DNA of 64,000 nt from Lumbricus terrestris (Eukaryota > Annelida > Clitellata > Crassiclitellata > Lumbricidae): contig OX457036.1 in NCBI GenBank assembly GCA_949752735.1, positions 9,381,911 through 9,445,910 of the forward strand, written 5' to 3'. The notes beneath the pieces were generated by a model, which searched no databases, was not told where the DNA came from, and saw only the letters and a list, made by a program, of their open reading frames with translations. The translations under genes and the position numbers were made by a program. Shown here piece after piece: positions 9,535 through 22,043 of the stretch. Every line of letters starts with the position of its first letter. Position 1 is the stretch's first letter.

Positions 9535-9957
9535 TTGTTCACGTCAGCACTCAGCAGTGTATGCTTCCTGACGTATTATCTAAGTTTGCTCTGTCCCTTT
9601 TGGGGTGCACGTGGTCCAATCCTATAAGGTCACGCATACTGTTCATCCTCGTCTTTACCTCTCGTCATGACTGAAGAATGTCTACTATGTAGCCTACCTG
9701 TGTGCTTACGGTACCCATGTGTACAATCGTAACCATAACCAATAACCATACTTTATCTATTGAAAGCAAAAGTAAAAGAGTTTAGCAGATCATTAATGGG
9801 TTATAAATAGTTTGTTGGCTCAAACGAAGAATCTTAAAAAGAGTTTAATAACAAGGTTCGACCTAGATGAATTGAACAATGCCAAGAAGGCAACAAATGG
9901 AGATACAAGAAAGAGACTTGGCGTCTGCATTTCATGACACCACTCCATGGAGTCTGT

Positions 9958-10205
9958 TAATTCATTCATTCATTTATTCGGAAATTTATATAGCGCGCCT
10001 TCAAGAAAAAACTACTCAGAGGCGTTCCCGACTCCAGCGCCCCAAAAGAACAGTTTTAAGTTTAGTAAGGAAGTATCCTGGTAGAATCCCAGGGTGTATG
10101 GGCTTATATAGCTCAAAAGAAAGGCCGTTCCAGTTGACTGGGCCAACCACAGAGAATGCCCAATTCTTCATGGTAGCAGTACGAGCTCAGTGCATCCCAG
10201 ACTAA
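9958..10205 (-). mobile_element. LINE 3' end: ORF2 C-terminus plus tail
   Basis: On the minus strand GTACTGCTACCATGAAGAA is followed by sequence matching the coding end at 7983-8180, then GGGAACGCCTCTGAG, a GGCGCGCTATATAAAT box and a short (TGAA)n at 9959-9975. The frame is disrupted. Confidence 0.75.
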
Positions 10206-10236
10206 CCCTGACAAGCGATAAAATCGAACTACTCAC

Positions 10237-10429
10237 CTGGTTTGATCGCTACCTTGAATCTCCACAGTGCACTGAGCCTCGTATATTGATGCCTCAACAA
10301 TAATTGCTGACCACGCCATGTACCGCGCGGACAGTACACCTATCTGACCACACAGACACAGACAATCATAATATAGGTCGCAGCTGCCACCATCATCAGC
10401 TGCTGATGTATCCGTTCCAGGGACAAAAC
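10237..10429 (-). CDS. Isolated exon-like segment, product unknown
   Basis: The minus strand has an acceptor GATTTTAG before 10429 and a strong donor CCAG|GTGAGTAG after 10237. They enclose 193 bp that is open in one frame. Read with a preceding G, it gives a Cys-containing peptide (FVPGTDTSAADDGGSCD, CLCLCGQ, EAQCTVEIQGSDQT). The cysteines suggest an extracellular domain, but I do not recognise the family. No partner exon was found nearby. It might also be part of an older repeat. Confidence 0.35.
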
Positions 10430-10578
10430 CTAAAATCATAATCCTCGTTTAGTTTTCAAAATGGCGCAACGCAATATGATTACAATTAGTATCGAATGGA
10501 TGATCACAAGTTATCACATAAGTCTGATTTAACTGTTGGCAACCATGCAAGGCGTTCATCACGTCCTGTAGGTCTACT

Positions 10579-10850
10579 CAAGGGGCGCATAGAGGAATTT
10601 TCGATGGGGAGGGGCTAAAATTTTGTGTCTTGGGCTAGGAAAAAAATTCGTCTTGGTCGCCAATTTTTTTTTAGTCATTTGTCTCGAATTCGCAAGAAAA
10701 AGATACCGTTTCATCCGCCAAAATAGTTGATGACCTCTTTTTAGTGGGGGGGGGAGCAGGTCAACTTCCCGGGCAGAATAGCTAGTCAAAAATAAAGAAA
10801 TTTCTAAATGGGGGATCATGGTCGTATTGGCCCCTCTGGATCCGCCCCTG
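10579..10850. mobile_element. hAT-like MITE
   Basis: The inverted ends CAAGGGGCGCATAG and CTGGATCCGCCCCTG are related to those of the element at 61231. The flanks GGTCTACT (10571-10578) and GGCCTACT (10851-10858) are an 8-bp target duplication with one mismatch. No transposase is encoded. Confidence 0.75.
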
Positions 10851-10859
10851 GGCCTACTA

Positions 10860-12300
10860 CTCAGTGTATACCAGCGCTACTGGCGAATGGAAGGTTGAGT
10901 GAATATTTTGGATGGGTATAGCGGGAAGAGATTCCGCATCCATGCCCTCTTCTTGCCATGCAGAGTCTTTTCCATTCCTTTATACCCCTTCCCAAAACGG
11001 GTGATCACTATTCACTAGCCCACATATGCATGATTCTTCCAGTACACGTTCAGGAGGCAAAAGCCTTATTGTTTGAAGAAGTTCAAACTGCAGTAAACTT
11101 ATAAGTTAATTTGTCATCGGAGCTGAAAGCAATGACGTCCGATCTGTAATTCCATATCGAGAATCGACTGCTACAAACCATGCAGTGGTGTTTTAAGAGA
11201 TACAATTTGAACCAACTAAAACCCTTGCGAATAAGCTAACGCCCGCGCTTGACTTTCGAGTGGCGTTTTAGAAGTTTAAAGATTACGATTATATTATATT
11301 ACGTCATGCAATGCAACTCCTTGACCTATATATAGTCTTCCCGATTCGATACCGTTCCACTAACCAGCTTGAAATATCTATGGTTGCGTGGTTGTGCCAT
11401 GAACTCTCTTACCAAGACCACATCACACCTGCTCATCATTCCTTACGCTCGTATCCTGTTCGAGAGAGTATATCCACTTCAAGATGGCACTCCTCGGGTA
11501 CTTAGCCTCTGACGTCTGTCTTATCGTTCGTGGATATACACAAGCACTTGCAAATCATTTGCGATCCTTCGCCTTATCTTCCGGGGTTACACCTATAGTA
11601 GATCCGTCTAGTGGAAGGAATGTGGCTCCTGGAACATGTCTTGACCAGTCCCTCCATCAGGAACTCTCTCTACCCGCTCATTTTCACCACCCTCCTTCTG
11701 GCAGATTCCACGCTGAAATCCTACACCGCTTCCAGCCCATAGTTATGGCTCTTCCACACGGGCACTTCATCAAGTCTTCATGGCCCTGCAAGCAAGAAGC
11801 GCGCGTTATCAACATATAGTCCTACAGTACACTGTTGTATTGCATATGGTACTGTACAATTACTATATGTGCATAAGGTGCATAAGACATAATTATATCC
11901 ATATGTGTTATCCTATTATTTTTTTTATTACTAGTATTTGAAAATTTGTTGAAAAAATCTTGAAATAATAATAATAATTAATATTTTTAAATTTTAGATG
12001 ACGCTCATTCACTGGGATCTACCCAAAGACGCTATGATTATCATGTGCAGTGCACGTAGGTCTATATGTATCGTGTCCAGCATTATAGAATTCATTTATG
12101 CATCACATTTAAGTACTTTAATATAATCATAAAGGCATATTATGTGTGTATTAGTATGCATACACGTGTATATATATGCTATTATTAGTCCTAGTCATTG
12201 AAATGTACCAGGCTATATATATATATAATTATAAATATATATATATCGTATATCGATATTATACATAATCATATCGATATGGAGAGTGTTGTCCATGTAT
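10860..12300. other. Mostly unique non-coding stretch
   Basis: No gene is seen. A copy of the second tail family lies at 11222-11300 (GCGAATAAGCTAACGCCCGC, then GTTTAAAGATTACGATT). AT-rich runs occur at about 11920-12000 and 12195-12270. Confidence 0.4.
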
Positions 12301-12422
12301 GACGTATACGTGTAATGACGATGGATTCAGCACTTAGCGACATCTGTTGTGCGGTCATTAAAACTGACATGCTCGTCGTTAATCTTATCGTCATAAACGA
12401 TGGTCAGTCGTATATACTACAG

Positions 12423-12540
12423 TGCCTCCTCCTCCTCCTCCTCCTCCTCCTCCTCCTCCTCCTCCTCCTCCTCCTCCTCCTCCTCCTCCTCCTCCTCCTC
12501 CTCCTCCTCCTCCTCCTCCTCCTCCTCCTCCTCCTCCTCT
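12423..12540. repeat. (CCT)n microsatellite
   Basis: About 39 uninterrupted CTC/CCT triplets. The pyrimidine strand can form triplex DNA. Confidence 0.97.
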
Positions 12541-12734
12541 AACACTGGACTGCTAGGGGGATGATGGACCGACTGACCGCTGAAACCCTGCCTCTCACCC
12601 CACCCTCACCCTTTCTCTTCCTCCCCCTCCAAGGTCAGAGGGTATCGCGATTATCTTATCATGAGCGTTTACGAAGTCATGTTGTAAGTAGCTGTTATTG
12701 TTTTATTAACTCACTAACGAACGGACCATAGGAC

Positions 12735-13060
12735 GAACTCATGAACTCATGAACTCATGAACTCATGAACTCATGAACTCATGCACTCATGAACTCATGA
12801 ACTCATGAACACATGCAGTCATGAACTCATGAATTCATGAACTCATGAACACATGAACTCAAGAACTCAGGAACTCAGGAACTCAGGAACTCATAAACTC
12901 ATGAACTCATGAACTCAAGAACTCATGAACTCATGAACTCAAGAACTCATGAACTCATGAACTCAAGAACTCATGAACTCAAGAACTCATGAACTCAAGA
13001 ACACAAGAACTCATGAACTCAAGAACACAAGAACTCATGGTTAACTCTTGGACTCATGAA
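12735..13060. repeat. 8-bp (GAACTCAT)n minisatellite
   Basis: More than 35 copies of GAACTCAT, with GAACTCAA, GAACTCAG and GAACACAT variants. Decayed copies trail on to about 13360. Apparent frames through it are artefacts. Confidence 0.95.
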
Positions 13061-13670
13061 CTCGACATTGTATTCATTCATGAACGCACTCACGCACGCT
13101 CTCATTCGTGGACTCAAAAACTCAATAGTAAGCTTACTCACAAAGTGACAAAATTACTCATGACTCACTCATGAGTTTAATCATTAGCTATTTCATTAGG
13201 TAACTAGTGAACGAACTCACGAACTTTCTCATGAACCCACTCGCAGACTCCTTCATGAAACTTTTGAACTCATGAACTCACTCATTAATTAACTACATGT
13301 AGTATCACACAAATACTCGCTCATTAACTCGGAGACTCACTTATAAACCTATACACAATACACTCGTGAACGGTTGACCCTACTAGACTAGATTCACTTT
13401 TTTTATAAACGTTTGAATGCAAAACAAACTGAATCTACGCAGAAAATTTATAGAGATCACAAAATTAAACTGCTTCTCACATGCAGCCAAAGTATGTAAC
13501 TACTTTTATTTTGGGCGGACTAGATTCTGGGCAGTCTAATAGTAGTTGGCACAGTTCTTCACCTTCTAGGCCCTATAGAAGGTGAGGAACTATGCCAATT
13601 CTTCACTGCAGCATAGTTGACCAAAGCACGACATGCTGGTATCTATGGGCTTATTTAATGGGGGTTACGG

Positions 13671-13828
13671 CATGGGCGGAGTTTGGTTTCCGTTCTTAGA
13701 GGAGCTAAAACCTTCTTGGGGGGCTGAGCCCGGGAAAAGAAACCATCTACACGGTAAAAAAAAAGAATCTGGGTCTTCTGGGGGGAGGAGTGCTTAGCCC
13801 CCCTAGCCCTTGATAAACTCCGCCCATG
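13671..13828. mobile_element. hAT-like MITE with perfect 8-bp target duplication
   Basis: The inverted ends are CATGGGCGGAGTTT and its complement. GGTTACGG flanks both sides (13663-13670 and 13829-13836). The 158-bp body has CTGAGCCC and TTAGCCCC blocks like the other MITEs here. Confidence 0.88.
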
Positions 13829-13861
13829 GGTTACGGTTCCAATCCCCTCGAACTCCGCCAC

Positions 13862-13985
13862 TGTGCGTGCAGTGCCAGTCTAAGAATAGGCATAGGGGCG
13901 CCAGTCTCAATTCTGGATAAAGGAGGAGGCAGACACTTAGTAGTTATCTAAGACATCACGCAATGTTCTTCAAATTGAAACAAGT
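13862..13985 (-). repeat. ~110-bp short retroposon
   Basis: Minus-orientation copy with an internal insertion: the core CAGTGCCAGTC is repeated, followed by TGGATAAAGGAGGAGGC and CAAATTGAAAC. Confidence 0.65.
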
Positions 13986-14509
13986 TACACTAATCCCCTT
14001 CAAATAAATACTTTCCCAATTTTTACAACAAATCCTGTGTGATCTGCGACCAAGTCCGTTGGAAACGGAAGATTACGAATTTCTTTCCTGGTTATGCCCC
14101 CCCCTGCACTCCCCGATGGCTTCTGCCGGTTCTTCCGTTTGCAATATGCGTCTGGCAGTATATAAATTGTCCGATTGCTGATTCATTACATTACATTACG
14201 CTGGGACTTCGTTGTATTGTAAGTCTTTCTGATTGGCAACATCAAGTGTCGCAATCGAAGTTGACAATTATATTATAATATGAAGCACTCGAATGAATGG
14301 CATAATTCGTCCTCTCATCAACTCATTCATTCATTCATTCATTCATTTCTTTCGCCCGATTAATCAGACAGCTGCAGTTTCCACCCACTTTCCCCCCATC
14401 CTTGATGCCAATTTCCATGATTCATCCCACCCCAGTTCCAATACTCTCGTTCCATCACCCGTTGCCCAGTTCCAGTGGTGGAGAATCCAAAAACCGTGGC
14501 GACAGAGAG

Positions 14510-14690
14510 TCAGACAGACAGCCAACCCTACAGATAGACAGACATATAGACAGACATATACACGAAGAGAGAGCGAGACAGAGACAGACAGACAGACAGA
14601 GACAGACAGACAGAGATAGACAGACAGAAATATAAGAGCGAGAGAGCAACGCAAAGACATATTCAGAATGACAGGCAGACAGACACTGGG
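14510..14690. repeat. (CAGA)n degenerate microsatellite
   Basis: CAGA and GAGA tetramers mixed with CATA. Long frames on both strands are artefacts. A short (ATTC)n lies at 14322-14347. Confidence 0.9.
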
Positions 14691-14999
14691 AGTAAGCAAG
14701 AGACAAAATAAACGAGAGAGAGGGGGGCACCACGAACCGCAGCTCCCATCGTCCCACGAGGTAGTAGCCCTCCGCTCCAGCCGTAAATCTCGGGTCAGCC
14801 TGAGAAGGGGGCGTAACGAAATCTCGACCAGAGAAAAAAACCTTCCCCTTTGAAGCTTCTCTAAGAAGACGTCCCCCCCCATCGAATGTGGGACTGTAGC
14901 AACCAATCCCTTCCCTCATCAATCTATTGCCCTATTGTGACGACGAGTACTCCCTTCGTTCTGGGGTGCGGAGGAGGAAGTGAGGGACGGGGGAGGAAC

Positions 15000-16240
15000 G
15001 GGAAGGGACGGAGCGGGAGGGGACAAGAGGGGTGGACTTGTAGCACAGGGTATTTAAATATGTAAGCCGATCAGCTTGGCGGGGCACCACGGTCCAAGTT
15101 CCCCTCATGACCCGCCTTTTGATGAGCTAAGATTTATCGCCGACGGCTTCCTGCCAGGGCGGACCGTACCCAGCCAAGTTGCAACGTTGCTTGACCCTCC
15201 AGTGGTCGGGTACACCCCGCACTTTAAATGCCAGCACAGGACTGCGTTTAATCCAAAGAACTGGTGAGGTAAGGTCGATGGTAAAACGGCCTTGGCAGGC
15301 GCAAGATGCCGCTAAGGAATGGCTACCATGGTGATACCATAAAAAGAACAACGGGTGGAACGATAATTAATCCAAGCGCTCGTGAATAAGTTGGTGCCCT
15401 GTACGTGACTCTCGCTTAAAATGCTTGGACATTACGATTGTGATTACGGAGGTTTGTTTAAGGAGACCCAAAAAAGCAATTGTTATCTGTGCCACTTCTG
15501 TGGAATAGAATAGCCATACTTCGACCCCGCATACTAACCTTGGAGATCTTGTCTATATGAGATTAGGCCTTGCGATTTAGGGTCGGGCAGACTCTAAATC
15601 TCAATGCCCATACAATTATATGATGGCTATTATACTGAGGTCAGTTACTGTAGATTAGTGACAGCAATTTTTTTGCACTACTGCAAATAGGTTCAGACTG
15701 CAAGAAGCAACAATACTTATCATTATATAGTGTTGTTGAATATGTGACAATCAACATTTGCCAATGTTAAAATGAAACAAAGCTATGGTCAATGAAAAAC
15801 TGGAAAATGCAGTCTATAGTATTGTAGGCTATATCTATTTCTCTCGCTTTCCTCCTCTGCCTCTTGATCTTCAGAGTTCAGAATGACTAGCCTATGCAGA
15901 AGACAGTCAAGTGCTTTCATGTTAAAAAATATATTACCTCGCAGGATCAAAAAGTGGTGGTGACTGGACACCACCGTCACAATAGAAAGTTACGTCTATA
16001 TGTGCGAGTAACAGTAGCAGCTTTCTGCTGAGTTCAGACCACGATTTCAAATATCTTGTCGTACCTAATAAACCTTACGTACTTTTATTCTTCCTCCAAC
16101 GCGATCTCCTAACATTCCGACCCACAGTTGGGTATCATGACTGGATCTTTGATTTTAGCCTCGGAATCACTCCTCCAAACGTAATCATCCAAGGACGCAT
16201 TAGGTAGCCTACGTCGGCGCTATATAAAACATCAGACAAG
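15000..16240. other. Non-coding stretch without recognised gene
   Basis: A copy of the second tail family lies at 15378-15452 (GCTCGTGAATAAGTTGGTGC, then ATTACGATTGTGATTACG). A GGCGCTATATAAAAC relic lies at 16213-16228. Nothing else is recognised. Confidence 0.4.
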
Positions 16241-16242
16241 AT

Positions 16243-16537
16243 TTGATTAGATTAGATTGAATTAGATTATATTAGACTTGACTAGACCGGACCGGATCGG
16301 ATCGAATCTGATCAGATCAGATTAGATTAGATTATGTCAGATTAGATTAGATTAGTTCAGATAAGATCAGATCAGACGAGACTAGATTAGATTAGATAAG
16401 ATCAGATCAGATCAGATCAGATAAGATCAGATAAGATTAGATTAGATTAGATTAGTTCAGATCAGACGAGATCAGATCAGATCAGATCATAATAGATTAG
16501 ATTAGATAAGATCAGATAAGATTAGATTAGATTAAGT
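16243..16537. repeat. (TTAGA)n/(TCAGA)n pentamer array
   Basis: A pentanucleotide array alternating AGATT and AGATC variants over almost 300 bp, leading into unique DNA near 16540. Confidence 0.95.
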
Positions 16538-16687
16538 GAATGGGCGATTAATTCGCACTCTCTTAGTCATCCCCTCCTCCTCGTATATTAACCCTCTGCA
16601 TTCATTTCCATCTCGCTAGTCTCCTGCGCTCACCAGTCGGCGCCAGTCGGACCGACCTTCGATATAATATATTATCTTCCTGTCTGG

Positions 16688-16757
16688 CGTTCAGGTCTCG
16701 AACCCTCGACCTTTGCACTGGCAATTTAGCACGCTAATCACTGGACCACCGAACGGC
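16688..16757 (-). repeat. tRNA-derived SINE head relic
   Basis: The minus strand carries an A-box-like TGGTCCAGTGATTAGCG and a B-box-like GGGTTCGAGAC at tRNA-like spacing. The acceptor stem does not pair convincingly, so this is a SINE or pseudogene rather than a tRNA gene. Confidence 0.5.
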
Positions 16758-17159
16758 GAGGAGGCATGCATTCGAATCAAAGACGATATATTATGACGAT
16801 GCAGCATGAGAGTGTCGACCTTTTCTCTCCCGCATCATTTCTTTATTCATGCCGGTCTCGTAAATAGGAAATACTCTGAGCGTAGTTAGCGGACCCTACG
16901 ACGCATTAGCCGGGGCCTCTTTACATACACGCATCGCTGTGGGGTCGGATTTCTACTGGGCCGACAACTTCGTAACCCGAGACGAAAGGCCGCCACCCTC
17001 CCATCCACCCACCCCCTACGAGATCGGCCAAACGCCCGTACAACGGAGCCAAACGCCCGTGCGAGAACAGCCACGCTGGTGGTTCACACGCACGCACGTA
17101 GACCTAGCCAGATTTATAATGTACTTACACATCAATGCGCGCTCACAAATGAATATCAG

Positions 17160-17545
17160 GACCACTCACATCATCACCATTACCATCACTTACATGTCTA
17201 CAGTCATCACCACCACCGCCACTGCTGCCACCTCTGCTACCACAACTGCCACCACAACCACCACAACTAACACTGCCATTACTACCACCACGACTACAAA
17301 AACCACAACCATCATCATCACCCCCCACCGCCACCACAACCAAAGCTAACATCACAGCCACCATCACCATCACCACAACCACCACCACCATTACTATCAC
17401 CACCACCACCATTACTATCGCCACCACCACCACCACCACCACCACCACCACCACCACCACCACCATCATCACCACCACCACCACCACCACTACTACTAAT
17501 GCCACTACTACTATCACCACCACAACGACCACCATGCCAAGCAGC
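17160..17545. repeat. (ACC)n/(ATC)n trinucleotide array
   Basis: Nearly 390 bp of ACC, ATC and ACT triplets. The antisense valine- or glycine-rich frames are repeat artefacts. Confidence 0.95.
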
Positions 17546-17694
17546 AAAAAACAAAAGCAAAATTTCAATGACTACGTCGGGTCATGCAGTATCCATTGTC
17601 CCGATGTTGTGGGAATGTACAATTATTGTACATAACTGAATCGGATGATGATGGTGGTGTAGTAAAATCTTCATTGATGAGTAGACGGCTGGAA

Positions 17695-17912
17695 GGATTG
17701 ATTGATTGATTGATGAATGAATGGAATGATTGATTGATGAACGAATGGATTGATTGATTGATGGATGGATTGATGGATGGATGCAAGGATGAATGAATGG
17801 TTGGATGGTTGAATGGATGGATTGATTGATTGATTTATTGATGAATTGATGGATGAATGAATGGATGGATGAATGGATGAATGGATGGATGAATGAATGA
17901 TTGAAAAGACGG
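17695..17912. repeat. (GATT)n/(GATG)n/(GAAT)n array
   Basis: An interrupted tetranucleotide array. The serine/isoleucine/histidine-rich antisense frame is an artefact. Confidence 0.93.
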
Positions 17913-18115
17913 ATGAATGGGTTAAAATTTTTGGTTGGTAGTTGGATAGAAGCGTGCCCTTGAGAGAGGGGAGGAAATGGGTGAAAAGAAGGTCGGACGA
18001 ATGGGAAGAAGAGGAAGGAAGATGAGGAGGGGAGATGAGGCGGTGAGTTTGTAGGAAAAGAGAAAGAAGTGGCGGAAGTCATGATGTATGAATGAATTGA
18101 TGGATGGCGGCATTC

Positions 18116-18535
18116 AGGCGTACAGACAGGCAGGCAGACAGACAGACAGAGACATACACAAACATAGAGAGAACCATAGACAGACAGAAACATGTAAAGA
18201 CAGACAGAAACAGGCAGATTCACAAAACACATGCAGACAGACAGAAACAGACAGACAAAGACTTTCAAACAGAGACAGAGACCGACAGACAGATAGACGG
18301 ACACACAGACAGTCAGACAACGACATCCAGTCAGAAACAGACAGACAGACACAGACAGACACATATAGACACAGACACAGACAGACACAGACAGACACAG
18401 ACAGACACAGACAGACACAGATAAGCAGCCAGAGACAGACACAGACAGACACAGACAGACACAGATAAGCAGCCAGAGACAGACACAGACGAGCAGACAT
18501 AGACAGACAGACATAGAAAGACAGACAGATATAGG
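18116..18535. repeat. (CAGA)n/(CACAGA)n array
   Basis: About 420 bp built from CAGA and CAGACA units, with a local higher-order repeat around ACAGATAAGCAGCCAGAGAC (twice, about 18418-18485). A (TCC)n array follows at 18640-18682. Confidence 0.95.
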
Positions 18536-19024
18536 CAGAAGTGTGGATTGACCTTTGTAGGTCATGACCCCTGACCCTGCCCTCATCCATTGGTTATTCA
18601 TTTAAAGAGCAGCGGTGGCGCCAATGGTTCCCTCAGATCCATCCATCCATCCATCCTCCTCCTCCTCCTCCTCCTCCTCTTCCTCTGCCGCTGCTGCATC
18701 TGAGAAAACAGCCTCAGCACCATCTTCCCTGCCAGTTTCCGCATCACCTTTTCTGCATCCTCTGCTCCTCGCTTTGTCTCCGTGTCACTCTCTCTCTGGT
18801 CATGTCCCTCTCTGTGTCTCTCTGCCCCACTCTGCCTCTTTCTCCCACTGTCTTTCTGTCCGCCCATCTGGCTGTCCTGGTCCGTGTCTTTCAACTGCTT
18901 GGCTCCTTTGTCTCTGCACGTCTCGCGTGGCATGTGGCCGGATATACACATGTTGTACGGACATACATACTCTGGCACGTATGCAGTACATCTAAAAACA
19001 CAAACTGACCGACATGAATGTAAT

Positions 19025-19354
19025 GTATATAATACAAATATATATTATATATATTCTATGTACATAACTGTATACACAGGCATGTATAATATACATATAT
19101 AATATTGTATATAATGATAGAATATTATATATATAATTATTATATATACTCTGATTTTATGCTTATTATATGAACTTATATATGCAGCTGTATACTTGTT
19201 TATATATCTGCTACATGTATGATTGATTGCTTATCTATGTATCTATCTATTGTGTATACATACACATCTTTTTAGAATTATGCATATTTCATATATAATG
19301 TATTTATATACACATGCATCACTGCGCATACACATATATAATGTATGCTATGCA

Positions 19355-19391
<37 letters not shown>

Positions 19392-19525
19392 CCTATATAA
19401 TACACACAAATCTGTATCTATATATGTCCATGAAGTGATGGATGTAATGGCACTTATACGAATATATGAGTTCACTATACAGTATATATAAATTATATAT
19501 ATAATATATATATATATATATTATG
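19025..19525. repeat. AT-rich and (TA)n region
   Basis: Several TA runs lie here, the longest at about 19357-19389 and 19496-19521. No gene is seen. Confidence 0.85.
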
Positions 19526-20128
19526 CTTCGTGCAACGGAAGTTTCCTACTGGAATAGAAACCTCGAACAGCAGATGCCTAAAAGATGAGGAAGAGGAGGA
19601 GTGAGAAAGCTGGAGACGGTTGATTAACGGAAGTCAGATATTTTTACGATTCCTCATCCAACGCATTGACTGTCATCACTGCTTTGAAGTTGCTGAGACT
19701 GGGAAGGAGCTCGAGTTGACATCACTTGACCCACATGATGCAGCTTCAGAAGCAACTCATTCTCAGACCAAGGACGCCAGTAGACTTTTTGCACGATTGG
19801 CAAAAAATCACTGGCTACTACATGTTAAGTTTTTAGCAAGAGTTTGGAAAATCAGATCAGGATATGGACATGAACATGGACAGAAATAGGAATCTGTTTT
19901 ATAGCGACATAGGGGGTTGCAAGTTGCAATGCTGCTGCAGAGTATAATAGTTGATAATTTAGTATTAATCAACAAAAGAAGTGCATGGGTGGGTTCGAGA
20001 ATGCATGGGATGGTTGGGTGTCTCATGAGTGTTTGAGTTAGTGAGTAGTTTTATTGTGGTGAGGGCTAAAGCAAAATAGTCATAGTTAAATTTGTGGTAA
20101 AAGTGAAAAAATGCAAATCGTGATATTA

Positions 20129-20542
20129 GGGGCCGTCCATAAAGTACGTCACGCCATTTTTGACCATTTTTGACCCCATCCCCCTGTCACAAACTGTCAC
20201 AAATCTCGGACCCCCCCCTAAAGTAAGTCACACTTTCGAACAATAAATTTAAAGCATAACCATTTACCTAACCCTCTAAACCCTAGTATACTATCCCTAA
20301 TCCCTCTGATAGTGACGTGTGTCCCTAGACGCTTTGATAGTGACTTTTATCCCGCCAGGCTGGGTTTTAGACACGCCTGGCCGGGCCGAGTCGGATTTTA
20401 GGTACTAAAAACAAACAAAAAATAAAAAAGAATTTAAAAAATAAATGTGTGACGTCACACATGGCCTGACCCCCTCCCCCTGTCACAAGCTGTCACACTT
20501 TCTTACCCCCCCTGGAGCGTGACGTACTTTATGGACGGCCCC
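20129..20542. mobile_element. PIF/Harbinger-like MITE
   Basis: A 414-bp element with a perfect 26-bp terminal inverted repeat starting GGGGCCGTCCATAAAGTACG. It is flanked by TTA on both sides (20126-20128 and 20543-20545). A 3-bp TTA/TAA duplication with GGG ends points to PIF/Harbinger. There is no transposase. The inner part repeats CCCCCTGTCACAA(A/G)CTGTCAC near both ends. Confidence 0.85.
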
Positions 20543-20627
20543 TTACATGTAAGAATTAACCTTGGAATTTTTCATATATCGGCATCTAAATGTAAATTTT
20601 TCAATTTCACTCTGTGTATCATTAGAA

Positions 20628-20629
<2 letters not shown>

Positions 20630-20688
<59 letters not shown>

Positions 20689-20690
20689 AT
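20630..20690. repeat. (TA)n microsatellite
   Basis: About 28 TA dinucleotides. Confidence 0.95.
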
Positions 20691-20951
20691 AGTGCTAAAG
20701 TGCGTAGAAATTTGTTGAAAGCCGAAATTAGTGGTTAAAAAAATAGGTGTCAATTGTTCAGGATTAAAGATTTCTTTCTCATTATGTAAGGCTCCCATGT
20801 GTGCATATGTGTGCGAGCGTGTGTAAAAAATTTACAAACGGCAGTAACTTGAAGAACAGTGTCATGAAATTAATTACCTCGTAGCAGACACCTTTGTGCC
20901 AGTAGGAATATGCCTGAGTGTTGCTATGTCTGTCTCTGTGTCTGTCTACCA

Positions 20952-20952
<1 letters not shown>

Positions 20953-20990
<38 letters not shown>
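20953..20990. repeat. (TGTC)n microsatellite
   Basis: Nine TGTC tetramers. Confidence 0.95.
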
Positions 20991-21676
20991 AGTCCATGTG
21001 TCAGTGGATCCACCTATTCACCCGATTTCCTTTTCCATTTTTCCATTCTTCGATTCGCGAAGTCTTCCAGCCTGCGCGATCAGTTTCCAAACCCTGATGC
21101 AAACCACCTTCTCCACCCCATCCACCCACCCACCCATCCATCCACCCATCCACCATCCATCCTTCTTCTTCCAGCTACCCATCTTCCCCCAGTATCCAAA
21201 CCCAAACCGTCGCACCTCGCGGAACAGGGCAGGGCCGCTGTTAATTACCCCCGATTTAGTGTCAGGCCAGACTGACACGACGCCGGGCGTTAATACTTCG
21301 GTTACCCTCTTAGAGTGTACATCTCTCTCAGTCTTACCCTCTCTCAATCTCTTTCCCCTCTGAGTCTTCTCTCTCTTTCTCAGTCTTACCCTCTCTCAGC
21401 CTGTATCCCCTCTCAGTCTTCTCTCTCTTTCTCAGTCTTCCCATCGTCCAGCCTGTGGCCGGTGCAGGTATACCCTTATAATTACACCGCGAGCCGATCG
21501 ACCGGGCTGTCACTGGTCTGGGCTGTTGTAGGGTGAAGAGGGAAGGAAGGGGGCTCGTCTCTGCTGCTGCTCCCCATCTCGGCGTCTTAGACGCGTCTGG
21601 TCTCTCCAACAAATTAGAAAAACACCTTTGGCGAAGATTGAAGATAACCATTACGATGACGAGGATGGAGAGAAAG

Positions 21677-21880
21677 AGGCAGACAGACAGACAGACAGAC
21701 GGACAGACAGACAGACAAACGGACGGACGGACGGACAGAAGTAGAGGTATGTTGGAAATATATTGGAAATATGAACGCTGCTCAGAGTAATCGCCCCGAA
21801 GACTATAACGACGTACAGAAGCAGCTGTCTGTCTGTCTGTCTGTTTGTCTGTCCGCCTGTCCGTCTGTCTGTCTGTCATC
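21677..21880. repeat. Inverted pair of (CAGA)n and (TCTG)n arrays
   Basis: CAGA/CGGA repeats at 21677-21738 face GTCT/GTCC repeats at 21823-21878 across 84 bp of unique DNA. They could pair as a hairpin. Confidence 0.85.
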
Positions 21881-22043
21881 TCCCTATTTTCTTTTATGCC
21901 GCTATCATTCCATGTTCTTTCCTTCTTCCTTTCTTAATTCCATCATTTTCTCCGTTGATTACTTCCTTTTTCTTTCTTTCTTTCCAGGGCTGTTTTAAAG
22001 GAATTTTTAGAACTGCACATCCTCTTCTCTTCTTTCTCATCCT

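Noticed and set aside
17143..18601. Glycine-, valine- and cysteine-rich frames up to 339 codons
   Set aside because: They come from ACC, GATG and CAGA arrays.
19620..19889. 89-codon plus-strand frame
   Set aside because: It has a plausible amino-acid mix but no recognised motif, no clear splice sites and no neighbours.
20260..20320. Telomere-like CCCTAA words
   Set aside because: Only scattered, imperfect copies inside the Harbinger MITE.
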